Of a stretch of DNA of 9,881 nucleotides, positions 1 through 6,670 are shown in pieces. The stretch covers positions 1 to 9,881 of the forward strand of contig JALGVQ010000102.1 of the NCBI GenBank assembly GCA_025774615.1, given 5' to 3'. The position numbers were made by a program, and so were the translations under genes. The notes under the pieces are model-generated. The model saw nothing but the letters and a program-made list of their open reading frames with translations. It made no database searches and was not told the origin of the DNA. The DNA comes from a bacterium. GTDB lineage: Bacteria > Blakebacterota > Blakebacteria > Blakebacterales > Blakebacteraceae. Within the stretch, counting starts at the first letter, position 1; every line of letters starts with the position of its first letter.

Positions 1-261
1 CACTTCGAGATAATCCCCTGCGCGCTTGTCGTAGTACATTCTCAACTCACGTTCCCGCTCAACGACCAGTTTTGCCAGTTCTTCCCGCGACAGGTTCCCG
101 GGCGTTTCATCGGTTGGGTCGAAGGGATCAGTCAGGAAGTGAAAGACGTTCAGCTGTATTCCATGCTTCCGTGTCAGCTGGAGCGCATAGTCGAACGCAC
201 GATCACCCTCCTCAGAGTAATGGGCACAGAATCCGACTGCGTTGAGTGTTGGGTTTGCCAT
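1..261 (-). CDS. universal stress protein family (UspA-like), C-terminus beyond the left edge
   Basis: This is the N-terminal 87 residues of a small soluble protein, cut by the window edge. It starts at ATG 261 and is preceded by a strong AAGGAG ribosome site with good spacing. The start reads as a Usp fold: a first beta strand (LNAVGFCAHYS), a helix typical of the family (EEGDRAFDYALQLTRKHG), then a second strand (IQLNVFHFL). The charged stretch after residue 55 (EELAKLVVERERELRMYYD) fits the following helix. Usp domains are usually about 140-160 residues, so roughly 60 should lie outside. The usual P-x-D-x-S loop after strand 1 is not conserved, so ATP binding cannot be assumed. It lies 63 bases downstream of the NifX-like/DUF1847 gene on the same strand and is probably co-transcribed with it. 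The family is linked to stress, energy limitation or redox adaptation; no specific role can be read here. Confidence 0.7.
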   Translation of the reverse strand, partial: MANPTLNAVGFCAHYSEEGDRAFDYALQLTRKHGIQLNVFHFLTDPFDPTDETPGNLSREELAKLVVERERELRMYYDKRAGDYLEV

Positions 262-324
262 GTGACTTCTCCTTTTTCTTTCGACGGTTTCGAGTCGGAT
301 AAAGCAGGTCGATAGAATCCGCTT

Positions 325-1314
325 TCAGAAATCCTCCAGGTAGTAGTTGGAGTAGACGGCACCGATCGGGTTATTCGCCAGTGACTTGTCTTTCACGAAT
401 ATCGTCGTGACTGGCGCATGGCTCTCTCTGGTGAAGATGCAATCAGCACCTACACAGAGACCGACGATGACATTGATGTCGGTATCAAGAGAGTTCAGGA
501 TCGCTGCCTGGCCAGAGGGGTTACAGGCTGTTGCAGCCAGATCGACGGATCCTCCCCCCGGTCCGGCATGCACCTGGGATGCGTCGAGGGTGATCCCCCC
601 CACTTTACAGCACACAGGGAATGCCTCGAAAAATCGCTGGAGCACCCCGGTGAGGATTGAAGCGGGTTGCAGCAAGTCGGTGCAGTAAGCCACGCCCAGG
701 CGACGGTAGCCCATATCGAGGCAGAAGTAGACGAGTTCGGCCAGGCGACAGAGTTTACGTTCACTCTCGCAGGCCACATCGATCGCTGATTCCAGAATAT
801 CCTGAGTCCATGCGGGCGGGACACACTCTTCAATGATAGTTGCCAGTGAACAAGCCTCTCCCCGGAGGCATTTTCGATCCACACACTCCAGACAGTTGAT
901 CTGACTTTCCGCCGGTCCGTTGCCTGTCTGGTCGGATGCAGGCGGGGTCATCACATCGCTGTCATCAGAACTCTCATCGAATCCCTCATCTTCGACGAGG
1001 CCGAATCCCGGATGGATACGGTCTTGTCTCAATGCGTCGATGATCCGGTCTGTGGTGCCTGTGACGTTATCTATGACATCTATCTCCAGGACCTGGACAG
1101 ATTCCCGGGTGGATGGACTGATGCCTCCGCATACCAGCGTGTCAACTCGTTGATCTGCCAGGACCCGGGCAAGGTCTGCCCACGTGGTTCCTTCCAGCGG
1201 AACAACAGTCTGCTCCAGAATCCGCCTGCGATTGACCGACACCAGAAGCACCGAATCGGCAAAGGTGCACCGTGGGGCGACTCGATCAGAGAGTATGGGG
1301 ATTCCAAATCGCAT
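325..1314 (-). CDS. two-domain protein: NifX/NifB-type dinitrogenase cofactor domain fused to DUF1847 metal-binding domain
   Basis: A 329-residue cytoplasmic protein with no signal peptide or membrane segment. Residues 1-100 resemble the FeMo-cofactor-biosynthesis (NifX/NifY/NifB C-terminal) fold: start MRFGIPILSDRVAPR, then VDTLVCGGISPSTRESVQ. A disordered acidic linker (about 104-140, with DESSDDSD) leads to a DUF1847-like domain at 141-329. That domain has C141, C144, C149 and C155 near its start, then CCKVGGI (C235, C236), CNPSGQA (C264), VGLCVGADC (C287, C292) and the end pattern APVTTIFVKDK...NNPIGAVYS. Such cysteines suggest metal or Fe-S cluster binding, but the biochemical role of DUF1847 is not known to me. 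ATG 1314 is preferred over the upstream GTG at 1338 because the NifX-like strand begins there and a GAGGA site precedes it, though its spacing is short. The gene is divergent from the redox operon, which suggests a regulatory or metal-trafficking link (inference). No nif genes are visible. Confidence 0.8.
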   Translation of the reverse strand: MRFGIPILSDRVAPRCTFADSVLLVSVNRRRILEQTVVPLEGTTWADLARVLADQRVDTLVCGGISPSTRESVQVLEIDVIDNVTGTTDRIIDALRQDRIHPGFGLVEDEGFDESSDDSDVMTPPASDQTGNGPAESQINCLECVDRKCLRGEACSLATIIEECVPPAWTQDILESAIDVACESERKLCRLAELVYFCLDMGYRRLGVAYCTDLLQPASILTGVLQRFFEAFPVCCKVGGITLDASQVHAGPGGGSVDLAATACNPSGQAAILNSLDTDINVIVGLCVGADCIFTRESHAPVTTIFVKDKSLANNPIGAVYSNYYLEDF

Positions 1315-1406
1315 GGCTTCCTCGTCGTCATTGGTCACGGGATAATCAAAGCAACTCCCATGCCGATAAGAAGAGATGGTGCTGTGCGATCGTAAAATCG
1401 GTGATC

Positions 1407-1436
1407 CTTATACATGAGATCTGTACTGCGTGTCGC
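1407..1436 (-). promoter_or_regulatory. candidate promoter for the leftward NifX/DUF1847-Usp unit
   Basis: On the minus strand GCGACA (1436-1431, four of six matches to TTGACA) is followed after 18 bases by TATAAG (1412-1407, five of six matches to TATAAT). Transcription would start near 1400 and give a leader of about 85 bases before ATG 1314. The inverted repeats at 1442-1478 would then lie just upstream of the -35 element, a position usual for an activator. This is pattern matching only; sigma-factor preferences of this organism are unknown. Confidence 0.3.
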
Positions 1437-1441
1437 ACGTA

Positions 1442-1478
1442 CTGTTGCATTGCATCGTGGTGTTGCAACAGATGCAAC
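1442..1478. promoter_or_regulatory. cluster of GTTGCA/TGCAAC inverted repeats, candidate operator
   Basis: Overlapping dyads are packed into 37 bases. TGTTGCAACA (1461-1470) is a perfect 10-base palindrome. CTGTTGCA (1442-1449) pairs perfectly with TGCAACAG (1464-1471), and GTTGCAT (1444-1450) pairs perfectly with ATGCAAC (1472-1478). TGTTGCA also recurs as a direct repeat 18 bases apart (1443-1449 and 1461-1467). Such nested, helically spaced half-sites look like binding sites for a dimeric regulator acting on one or both divergent operons. The regulator cannot be named: the motif is not a clear match to the FNR, CRP or Rex consensus. A structured RNA element is the alternative. Confidence 0.45.
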
Positions 1479-1680
1479 GTCATTCCGGTGCTGGTCAGAC
1501 AGGAGGGCCTTACACTCATCCCCCCCGACGACACAGCTATTTTCCCAATAAACAGGACGTTTCTGACCGATCAGGAGATTTGCTCAGGTACCGGTACGAT
1601 CGATTTTAGATCGGATTGAGGAATTGGTACGGGCTTTGCAAGGGATACAGGTAATCACAACGTGCAACAAGGAACACCGA

Positions 1681-3132
1681 ATGGAAACCGCCACTGTATT
1701 ACCTGCTGCAATACCTGCCACCGAGATGACCGAGACCCCTTCGCGACGGGTATTCCCATACCACCTGCTGGAGCGCCCGGACGATGAACTGGTGGATCGT
1801 TTTCTTGAGGCGTTCGGCCGGGTCCTTGAGTTCACCGACTACAAACCGCTCCTTGATTCCTACCGAAGGTCAAACACGAAGTGCAACCGGTGTGCCGTGG
1901 CGTGTCCTGTCCTGCAGGCGTCAGGGGATCCGAAGGATATCCCCTGCTACCGGACCAACCTCCTGTTGGACATCTATGAGCGGTATTTCACTCTCGACGG
2001 ATGGTTCAAGTCACGACTCACGAACGCGTTCGAGCTGACCGAGGAGATCATCGATGAGATGGGGGATATCTTCTACCGGTGCACTGCCTGCCGTCGTTGC
2101 ACCAGGGTGTGTCCCCTCGGATTCGATCACGGACTCATCACGCGGCTTGGACGATATCTGCTCAGTCTGATCGGTATCGTTCCCAAGGCGCTTCAGGTCA
2201 GCGTTCAGGAGCAGCTCGAGGGAGAGACCCACAACACTTCGAAGGTGCCGAGGGCAGGATTGATTGACGTGCTGGAATTCCTCGCCGAGGAGATGGAGGA
2301 GATGCTGGGAGTGGAGCTGGAGTTTCCGACCGACAAGGTCGATCGGGACTATGTCTTCTTCTGCGCCGTCAGCGATTACCTCATGGAGCCCGATACCCTC
2401 ATGGGCAACGCTGCCGTGCTCTATGCTTCCGGTGACTGGGACAGGTGGACCATCGGGCTCTGCAACTACGACGGGATCAACTACGGTCTCTTCTACAGCG
2501 ACTGGCACCTTGAGAACATCATCAAGCAGCTGGTGTCAGAGGTGGACCGCCTGCGTGGCAGGAACATCCTCATCGGTGAATGCGGGCATGCGTCCCGGGC
2601 CGCTCACGACTTCGTCCCCACCTTCATGGGGCGCAAAGCCCCACCGGTACTGAACTTCATGGAATACACCCTCGACTGTATCAGGAAGGGTAGAATCACC
2701 CTCGACCCCAACGTCATCACTGAACGGGTCACCTACCACGATCCCTGCAATATCGCCCGCTCGGGCTGGATCATTGAGCAGCCCCGGGAGATCATACGGA
2801 GTTTCATAGGGGATTTCGTCGAGATGACACCAAAGGGATCGGACAATCTCTGCTGTGGAGGTGGGGGCGGTCTTGTATCGATCGACGAAATGCACGAATT
2901 CCGGATGGAGATCGCCGGAAAGATGAAGGCAGAGCAACTCCGGCAGACGGGAGCTGAGATCGTGGTGGCGCCCTGCGCCAACTGCAAGAAACAGCTCAAA
3001 GAACTCGTGGATTACTACGAACTACCCTGCCGTGTGATGGGGCTTCACGACCTGATACTTCAGGCAATCGAGATCCCCGGCGGTATCAGTCCCATGGAGC
3101 GTAAAGAACAGGCGGCTCTCTATGCCATCTGA
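1681..3132 (+). CDS. HdrD/DsrK/HmcF-like Fe-S oxidoreductase with CCG domain
   Basis: A 483-residue cytoplasmic Fe-S protein, the likely catalytic or terminal electron-exchange subunit of the complex encoded here. The first ferredoxin motif is C68-x2-C71-x3-C75-P; the second is C134-x2-C137-x2-C140-x3-C144-P. The CCG domain is C356-x34-C391-C392-G-x38-C432-x2-C435, close to the canonical form that binds a non-cubane [4Fe-4S] cluster in HdrB/HdrD. An earlier ECGHASRA segment (C301) is a remnant of the first CCG repeat, as is usual in the DsrK/HmcF/TmcB branch. There is no signal peptide or membrane segment. The first ferredoxin motif lacks its first cysteine (N65); C89 could substitute. ATG 1681 is chosen because AAGGA lies seven bases upstream; a TTG at 1624 would add 19 unlikely residues. 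It is the first gene of a four-gene operon. Relatives exchange electrons with thiol/disulfide partners such as DsrC or heterodisulfide; no such partner is encoded in the window. The exact subfamily is uncertain. Confidence 0.88.
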   Translation: METATVLPAAIPATEMTETPSRRVFPYHLLERPDDELVDRFLEAFGRVLEFTDYKPLLDSYRRSNTKCNRCAVACPVLQASGDPKDIPCYRTNLLLDIYERYFTLDGWFKSRLTNAFELTEEIIDEMGDIFYRCTACRRCTRVCPLGFDHGLITRLGRYLLSLIGIVPKALQVSVQEQLEGETHNTSKVPRAGLIDVLEFLAEEMEEMLGVELEFPTDKVDRDYVFFCAVSDYLMEPDTLMGNAAVLYASGDWDRWTIGLCNYDGINYGLFYSDWHLENIIKQLVSEVDRLRGRNILIGECGHASRAAHDFVPTFMGRKAPPVLNFMEYTLDCIRKGRITLDPNVITERVTYHDPCNIARSGWIIEQPREIIRSFIGDFVEMTPKGSDNLCCGGGGGLVSIDEMHEFRMEIAGKMKAEQLRQTGAEIVVAPCANCKKQLKELVDYYELPCRVMGLHDLILQAIEIPGGISPMERKEQAALYAI

Positions 3133-3153
3133 GGAGAGGTCAGGGGATACGTG

Positions 3154-3852
3154 ATGGAAGCATGGCTCGACTTCGCGAGAGGACCCCTCTTCGCATTCAC
3201 ATTCGGTATCATGCTGGCCGGATTGTGTCGCCAGGTGGCTCTTCAGATCTACTTCCTCTCGGTGAATAAGGGTCGGCGTCTGAAGGAGGTTCCCTGGATG
3301 ACCATGGTCAGGGATTCGCTGAGCTGGGTGATACCGATTCGCCACATCGAACCGGGGACAAAGATCTTCTCGATAGCGTCTTTCCTGATGCATATCGGAC
3401 TGATCATCGTGCCCCTCTTTCTACTCGATCATGTAGTCAGATGGGAACGCTTCCTGGGTCTGAACCTGCCTGCCATAGGCAAAGGTGTCGCGGATATCCT
3501 GACACTGTTGACCATCGCGTGCAGTCTGCTCCTGCTTGCATACCGGACCTTCCGGGCTCGCCACCGCATGGTGAGCGGGCCGATGGATTATTTCCTCCTG
3601 ATGCTGCTCCTGCTGCCCTTCGTGTCCGGGTATCTCGCCGCGCATCCCGCGATCAATCCGGCCCCCTGGGATGTGATGATGTTGACCCACATCCTGAGCG
3701 CCGAGGCGCTCTTCATTATGGTGCCAGCCTCCAAGCTGGCACATGTCGTGCTCTTCTTCTTCGATCGGATCTCGGCGGTGCACTGGCAGCTCCGTCCCGG
3801 GGCCGGGGACAAGGTGGCCGAAGCGCTGTTCGGTGAGGAGGCGAAGATCTGA
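3154..3852 (+). CDS. NarI/DsrM/HmcE-like membrane cytochrome b subunit
   Basis: A 232-residue integral membrane protein with about five hydrophobic segments (roughly 8-34, 71-92, 112-130, 144-163 and 176-203), the fold of the nitrate reductase gamma superfamily. These proteins carry b hemes and exchange electrons with (mena)quinone. H179 and H197 in the last helix are 18 residues apart, the spacing I recall for the NarI ligands in that helix. H80 in helix 2 is a plausible partner. The second helix-2 histidine expected about ten residues earlier is not evident (K70), so possibly only one b heme is bound; H64 and H93 lie at helix ends. The start is ATG 3154 or the adjoining GTG 3151, both served by AGGGG at 3142-3146. 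It follows the CCG protein by about 20 bases. The HdrD-like/NarI-like pair is the same module as DsrK-DsrM, TmcB-TmcC and HmcF-HmcE, which supports a membrane anchor linking the quinone pool to the CCG protein. Confidence 0.88.
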   Translation: MEAWLDFARGPLFAFTFGIMLAGLCRQVALQIYFLSVNKGRRLKEVPWMTMVRDSLSWVIPIRHIEPGTKIFSIASFLMHIGLIIVPLFLLDHVVRWERFLGLNLPAIGKGVADILTLLTIACSLLLLAYRTFRARHRMVSGPMDYFLLMLLLLPFVSGYLAAHPAINPAPWDVMMLTHILSAEALFIMVPASKLAHVVLFFFDRISAVHWQLRPGAGDKVAEALFGEEAKI

Positions 3853-4700
3853 TGAAAGGGATCCTGGTAGATGTCACAAAATGCTCGGGATGCGAGCGAT
3901 GCGTAGCCGCCTGCATCACTGAGAACGACTCCGATCCGGTCAGGGCTCACATGGACCGGGTGCTCACGAAGGACGGCCTGTCGGAAAACCGCCTTCTCAG
4001 CGTGCTGAGTGTGGATGATGGACGATTCGCCCGGAAGAGCTGTATGCACTGTCTGGAACCGAGTTGTGTCTCGGCCTGTCTTGTGGGAGGGATCACGAAG
4101 ACCCCTGAAGGACCTGTCATCTACGACCCGGACAAGTGCATCGGATGCCGGTACTGCATGCTGGCGTGCCCCTTCACCATTCCCCGATACGAGTGGCAGG
4201 AAACGACCCCCTTCATGAGGAAGTGCGAGATGTGTTTCGAGAGGGTGAAAGACGGGCTGGATCCGGCGTGTGTCGAGGCCTGCCCTCATGGAGCCCTGTT
4301 ATTCGGGGAGAGGGATGATCTGCTCCGCGTGGCATATAGTCGCATCGCTTCAGGCAATGACGTGTACCTGCCACGGGTGTGGGGTGAGAACGAGTTCGGA
4401 GGCACCTCGGTTCTCTACATCTCCGATGTTGATTTGAGCCCTATCGGTTGGCCGGAACCTGATGTGGAATCGATTCCCTCGATGACGGAGCCGCTCATTA
4501 CCAAAACACCGATCATCGGGATGAGCGTAGCGAGCAGTCTGCTGGGAGTGAACTGGATCATCCGGCGCAGGATGAAGCTTCAGAACGAAATCGCTGGTTC
4601 AGGTGAAACCACAATATCAACTGAAGCCACAAGTCCAGCTGAAACCGCTGGATCAGTTGGACCAGACAGGAGTGACCAGAAGGGGGGTGAGGGAGCATGA
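3852..4700 (+). CDS. HybA/HmcB/DsrO-like ferredoxin subunit with four [4Fe-4S] clusters and a C-terminal hydrophobic segment
   Basis: A 282-residue electron-transfer protein with four cysteine groups, enough for four [4Fe-4S] clusters: C11/C14/C17/C21, C64/C67/C72/C76, C96/C99/C102/C106-P and C125/C128/C140/C144-P. This is the HybA/PhsB/NrfC layout of subunits that dock onto an NrfD-type membrane protein, which is exactly the next gene. Residues about 216-237 form a moderately hydrophobic segment followed by RRRMK, a possible membrane anchor. The tail (about 245-282) is low complexity, with loosely repeated T/E/A/S residues. There is no Tat or Sec signal: the first cluster motif begins at residue 11. 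HybA and DsrO relatives normally carry a Tat signal, so this subunit may be cytoplasmic. However, positive charges after the anchor would favour a cytoplasmic C-terminus, and that conflict is unresolved. GAGGAGG lies 10 bases before ATG 3852. The start overlaps the previous stop by one base and the stop overlaps the next start by four bases, implying translational coupling. Confidence 0.9.
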   Translation: MKGILVDVTKCSGCERCVAACITENDSDPVRAHMDRVLTKDGLSENRLLSVLSVDDGRFARKSCMHCLEPSCVSACLVGGITKTPEGPVIYDPDKCIGCRYCMLACPFTIPRYEWQETTPFMRKCEMCFERVKDGLDPACVEACPHGALLFGERDDLLRVAYSRIASGNDVYLPRVWGENEFGGTSVLYISDVDLSPIGWPEPDVESIPSMTEPLITKTPIIGMSVASSLLGVNWIIRRRMKLQNEIAGSGETTISTEATSPAETAGSVGPDRSDQKGGEGA

Positions 4701-6640
4701 TGCGCCGGACCCGCACTCTGAAGGATATCCTGTGGGCGTTAGCCATGGCCGGACTGGTGGCGGGAATGTTCCGGCTCTGGTTCGGACTCGGGGCGACGAC
4801 CAATCTTACTGATGCCGTGCCGTGGGGACTCTGGAAGATTCTCAACATGATTGCCGGAGTAGCCATCTCGACCAGTGGCTTCACGATCGGCTTCCTGGTC
4901 TATGTCCTTAAACTGGAACGGTTCCGTCCCCTGATGAAACCGGCCATCCTGCTGGCCTTTCTGGGGTACGGATGCTCATGTCTGGCGCTGCTGTTCGATA
5001 TCGGTCTCCCGTTCCGTTTCTGGCACCCGTTCTTGATGTGGAACGAGCATTCGTTCCTTTTCGAAGTGTTCTGGTGCGTGATCCTCTACTTCACGGTCAC
5101 CGCTATCGAACTGGGCCCCACAATATTTGAAAAACTGCGAATCGAGCGGGTAGCGGAGTATCTGCACAGCATTGCGTTCGGTGTCGTGGTCGTGGGCATA
5201 TCGCTCTCCTCACTACATCACTCCTCGCTCGGATCACTTTTTCTGGTGACACCACAGCGGCTCCACCCGCTGTGGTACTCCTCCCTGCTACCGCTGTTCT
5301 TCATTATCTCGGCTATGGGCGCGGGGATGATGTTCATCGTACTCATCAAGATCCTCTATGCCAGGCTGTACAATCGGGAGTCGGTATTCGGACCAAAGGG
5401 AGAAGAGACGATCTTCCTGGCACCTCTGTCTGAGAGGAAGGCCGGGAACGGAAATCATCGGTCTGTTGGCAGAGACATGCCCATGCTGATCGGTCTTGCT
5501 TCCATCGCTGTTTCCATCCTGGGTGTTTTCGGGATTCTTCAGATCATCGACCTGCTTGTCAGTGGATCATGGCGTGCTCTGATTGCAGGTACCTGGGAGA
5601 GCTGGCTCTTCGGCCTCGAGATGATACTCCTGGCAGGTCTCCCCTCTTTCCTGGTCTGGAATCCCCGGACCCGACGCTCCCCGACCGCCCTGGGTATGGC
5701 AGCGTTCTCGGCCTGTTCAGGGCTGATGCTCAACCGGCTGGATGTCGGTATCTTCGGTTATTTCAGGAATGCCGGAGCGTTCTATTTCCCCTCTCTGGCC
5801 GAGTGGGCACTCTCCATCGGAGTCATTGCGGCAGCCGGACTGGCATTCCTCTTCTTCGTTGAGAACTTCCCCATCTTCGATGAGGAGTGGAGAAACCGGC
5901 GGAAAGACATGGGGGTATTCAGAGCCTCTTTCGACTCACTCTCCCGTGTCTGGAATACGGCCCTGAGCAGTGGCTTGGAGCGGACGACAGTGATTGCGGT
6001 GCTCGTGATCCCGTTGGCATGGGGCATTATGTATCCGATGTATTCGCGGGCAGATGGCATTGAGGCGATAGAACCGGCTGTCGGACTCGATATCACCCGG
6101 ACTGAACTCTGTATTGATGGTAACAAGACAGGTGTTACTACCAACTTCCCCCATGCCGATCATCGGGAGAGGCTGGGCGGGGAATCCTCATGTCGAAGTT
6201 GCCACCATATGTCACTCCCCGGAGATGAGACGACGGCCTGTTTCCGCTGTCATAGACAGATGGTGCAGTCGACACTCATATTCGATCATACTGGACATAC
6301 CCGGGCAGTCGCTGAAAGCGAGCAACTCAAGGGGATCCATCCGTCGAATCACTCCTGCGCTGTATGCCACCATGAGGGTGAAGCGAAATCAGCCGAGAGC
6401 TCCAAACCGTGTCTCGATTGTCACAAGGAGGACACAGCATGGGCGGAACGGTCCGACGGGGAGGATGATCTCGCGTATGCCGTGAGTTACATGGAAGCCA
6501 TGCACAATAACTGTATCCCGTGCCACCGGGAAAAAGCGGAAGAAGTGGACCGGAAGACTCTGGGTGACTGCTCCACATGCCACCGGTCACTTGTTGCCCG
6601 GCAGATCGTGTCAGAGACACTCGTTCCGGATGATCATTAG
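4697..6640 (+). CDS. NrfD/HybB-type quinone-interacting membrane protein fused to a hexaheme cytochrome c domain
   Basis: A 647-residue two-part protein. Residues 1 to about 395 hold about ten hydrophobic segments and resemble NrfD/HybB/HmcC/DsrP subunits, which interact with quinone and bind a HybA-like ferredoxin, encoded immediately upstream. A further membrane helix (about 429-448) leads to a periplasmic domain with six CxxCH heme sites: C499, C515, C554, C572, C606 and C625 begin the motifs. Additional histidines (H486, H489, H504, H531, H534, H548, H552, H559, H603) are available as distal ligands. Motif spacing and the SYMEAMHNNCIPCH segment resemble class III multiheme cytochromes (cytochrome c3/HmcA type). 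HybB-family proteins are normally about 390-420 residues without hemes. The reading frame through the junction is continuous and the extra helix makes topological sense, so this looks like a real fusion rather than an assembly error. The start is ATG 4697 or 4700; an AGGGGGG run at 4681-4687 serves either. It is the last gene of the operon. Heme attachment needs a Ccm system encoded elsewhere. Confidence 0.9.
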   Translation: MMRRTRTLKDILWALAMAGLVAGMFRLWFGLGATTNLTDAVPWGLWKILNMIAGVAISTSGFTIGFLVYVLKLERFRPLMKPAILLAFLGYGCSCLALLFDIGLPFRFWHPFLMWNEHSFLFEVFWCVILYFTVTAIELGPTIFEKLRIERVAEYLHSIAFGVVVVGISLSSLHHSSLGSLFLVTPQRLHPLWYSSLLPLFFIISAMGAGMMFIVLIKILYARLYNRESVFGPKGEETIFLAPLSERKAGNGNHRSVGRDMPMLIGLASIAVSILGVFGILQIIDLLVSGSWRALIAGTWESWLFGLEMILLAGLPSFLVWNPRTRRSPTALGMAAFSACSGLMLNRLDVGIFGYFRNAGAFYFPSLAEWALSIGVIAAAGLAFLFFVENFPIFDEEWRNRRKDMGVFRASFDSLSRVWNTALSSGLERTTVIAVLVIPLAWGIMYPMYSRADGIEAIEPAVGLDITRTELCIDGNKTGVTTNFPHADHRERLGGESSCRSCHHMSLPGDETTACFRCHRQMVQSTLIFDHTGHTRAVAESEQLKGIHPSNHSCAVCHHEGEAKSAESSKPCLDCHKEDTAWAERSDGEDDLAYAVSYMEAMHNNCIPCHREKAEEVDRKTLGDCSTCHRSLVARQIVSETLVPDDH

Positions 6641-6670
6641 GGGAAGAGGCAGGATTCCTCAGGGGTAGTG

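Larger units (their letters stand above)
1315..1680. other. divergent intergenic region between the NifX/DUF1847 gene and the redox operon
   Basis: 366 bases without a convincing gene. It should hold the promoters of two divergent transcription units. It contains a cluster of GTTGCA/TGCAAC half-sites at 1442-1478, another TGCAAC at 1663-1668, and a possible leftward promoter at 1407-1436. The ribosome site of the rightward operon (AAGGA, 1669-1673) is at its end. I could not find a convincing sigma-70-like -35/-10 pair for the rightward operon. An activator-dependent or alternative-sigma promoter is possible. Confidence 0.7.

Noticed and set aside
1590-1618. GGTACCGGTAC and CGATC...GATCG dyads as an operator
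   Set aside because: Arms are only five or six bases and GATC-rich words recur throughout the window, so chance is a sufficient explanation.
1272-1619. Cysteine-rich 115-codon open frame on the plus strand (CTACRTYCCIASWCCNRC) in the divergent intergenic region
   Set aside because: No ribosome site at its start, it overlaps the start of the minus-strand NifX/DUF1847 gene, and the cysteines come from the TGTTGC/TGCAAC repeats read in one frame.
1624-1680. Upstream TTG start that would lengthen the CCG protein by 19 residues
   Set aside because: No ribosome site precedes it, whereas ATG 1681 has AAGGA at ideal spacing.
3588-4289. 233-codon open frame on the minus strand
   Set aside because: Antisense to the NarI-like and four-cluster ferredoxin genes; its translation resembles no family and the opposite strand carries conserved cysteine motifs.
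1681-6640. Naming the operon dsrMKJOP or hmc
   Set aside because: Gene order differs, no separate DsrJ or HmcA cytochrome is present, and no dsrAB/dsrC is visible; only family-level names are supportable.
6641-6670. Possible terminator between the convergent redox operon and channel gene (GAGG...CCTC)
   Set aside because: The stem is only four base pairs and no T-run follows on either strand.
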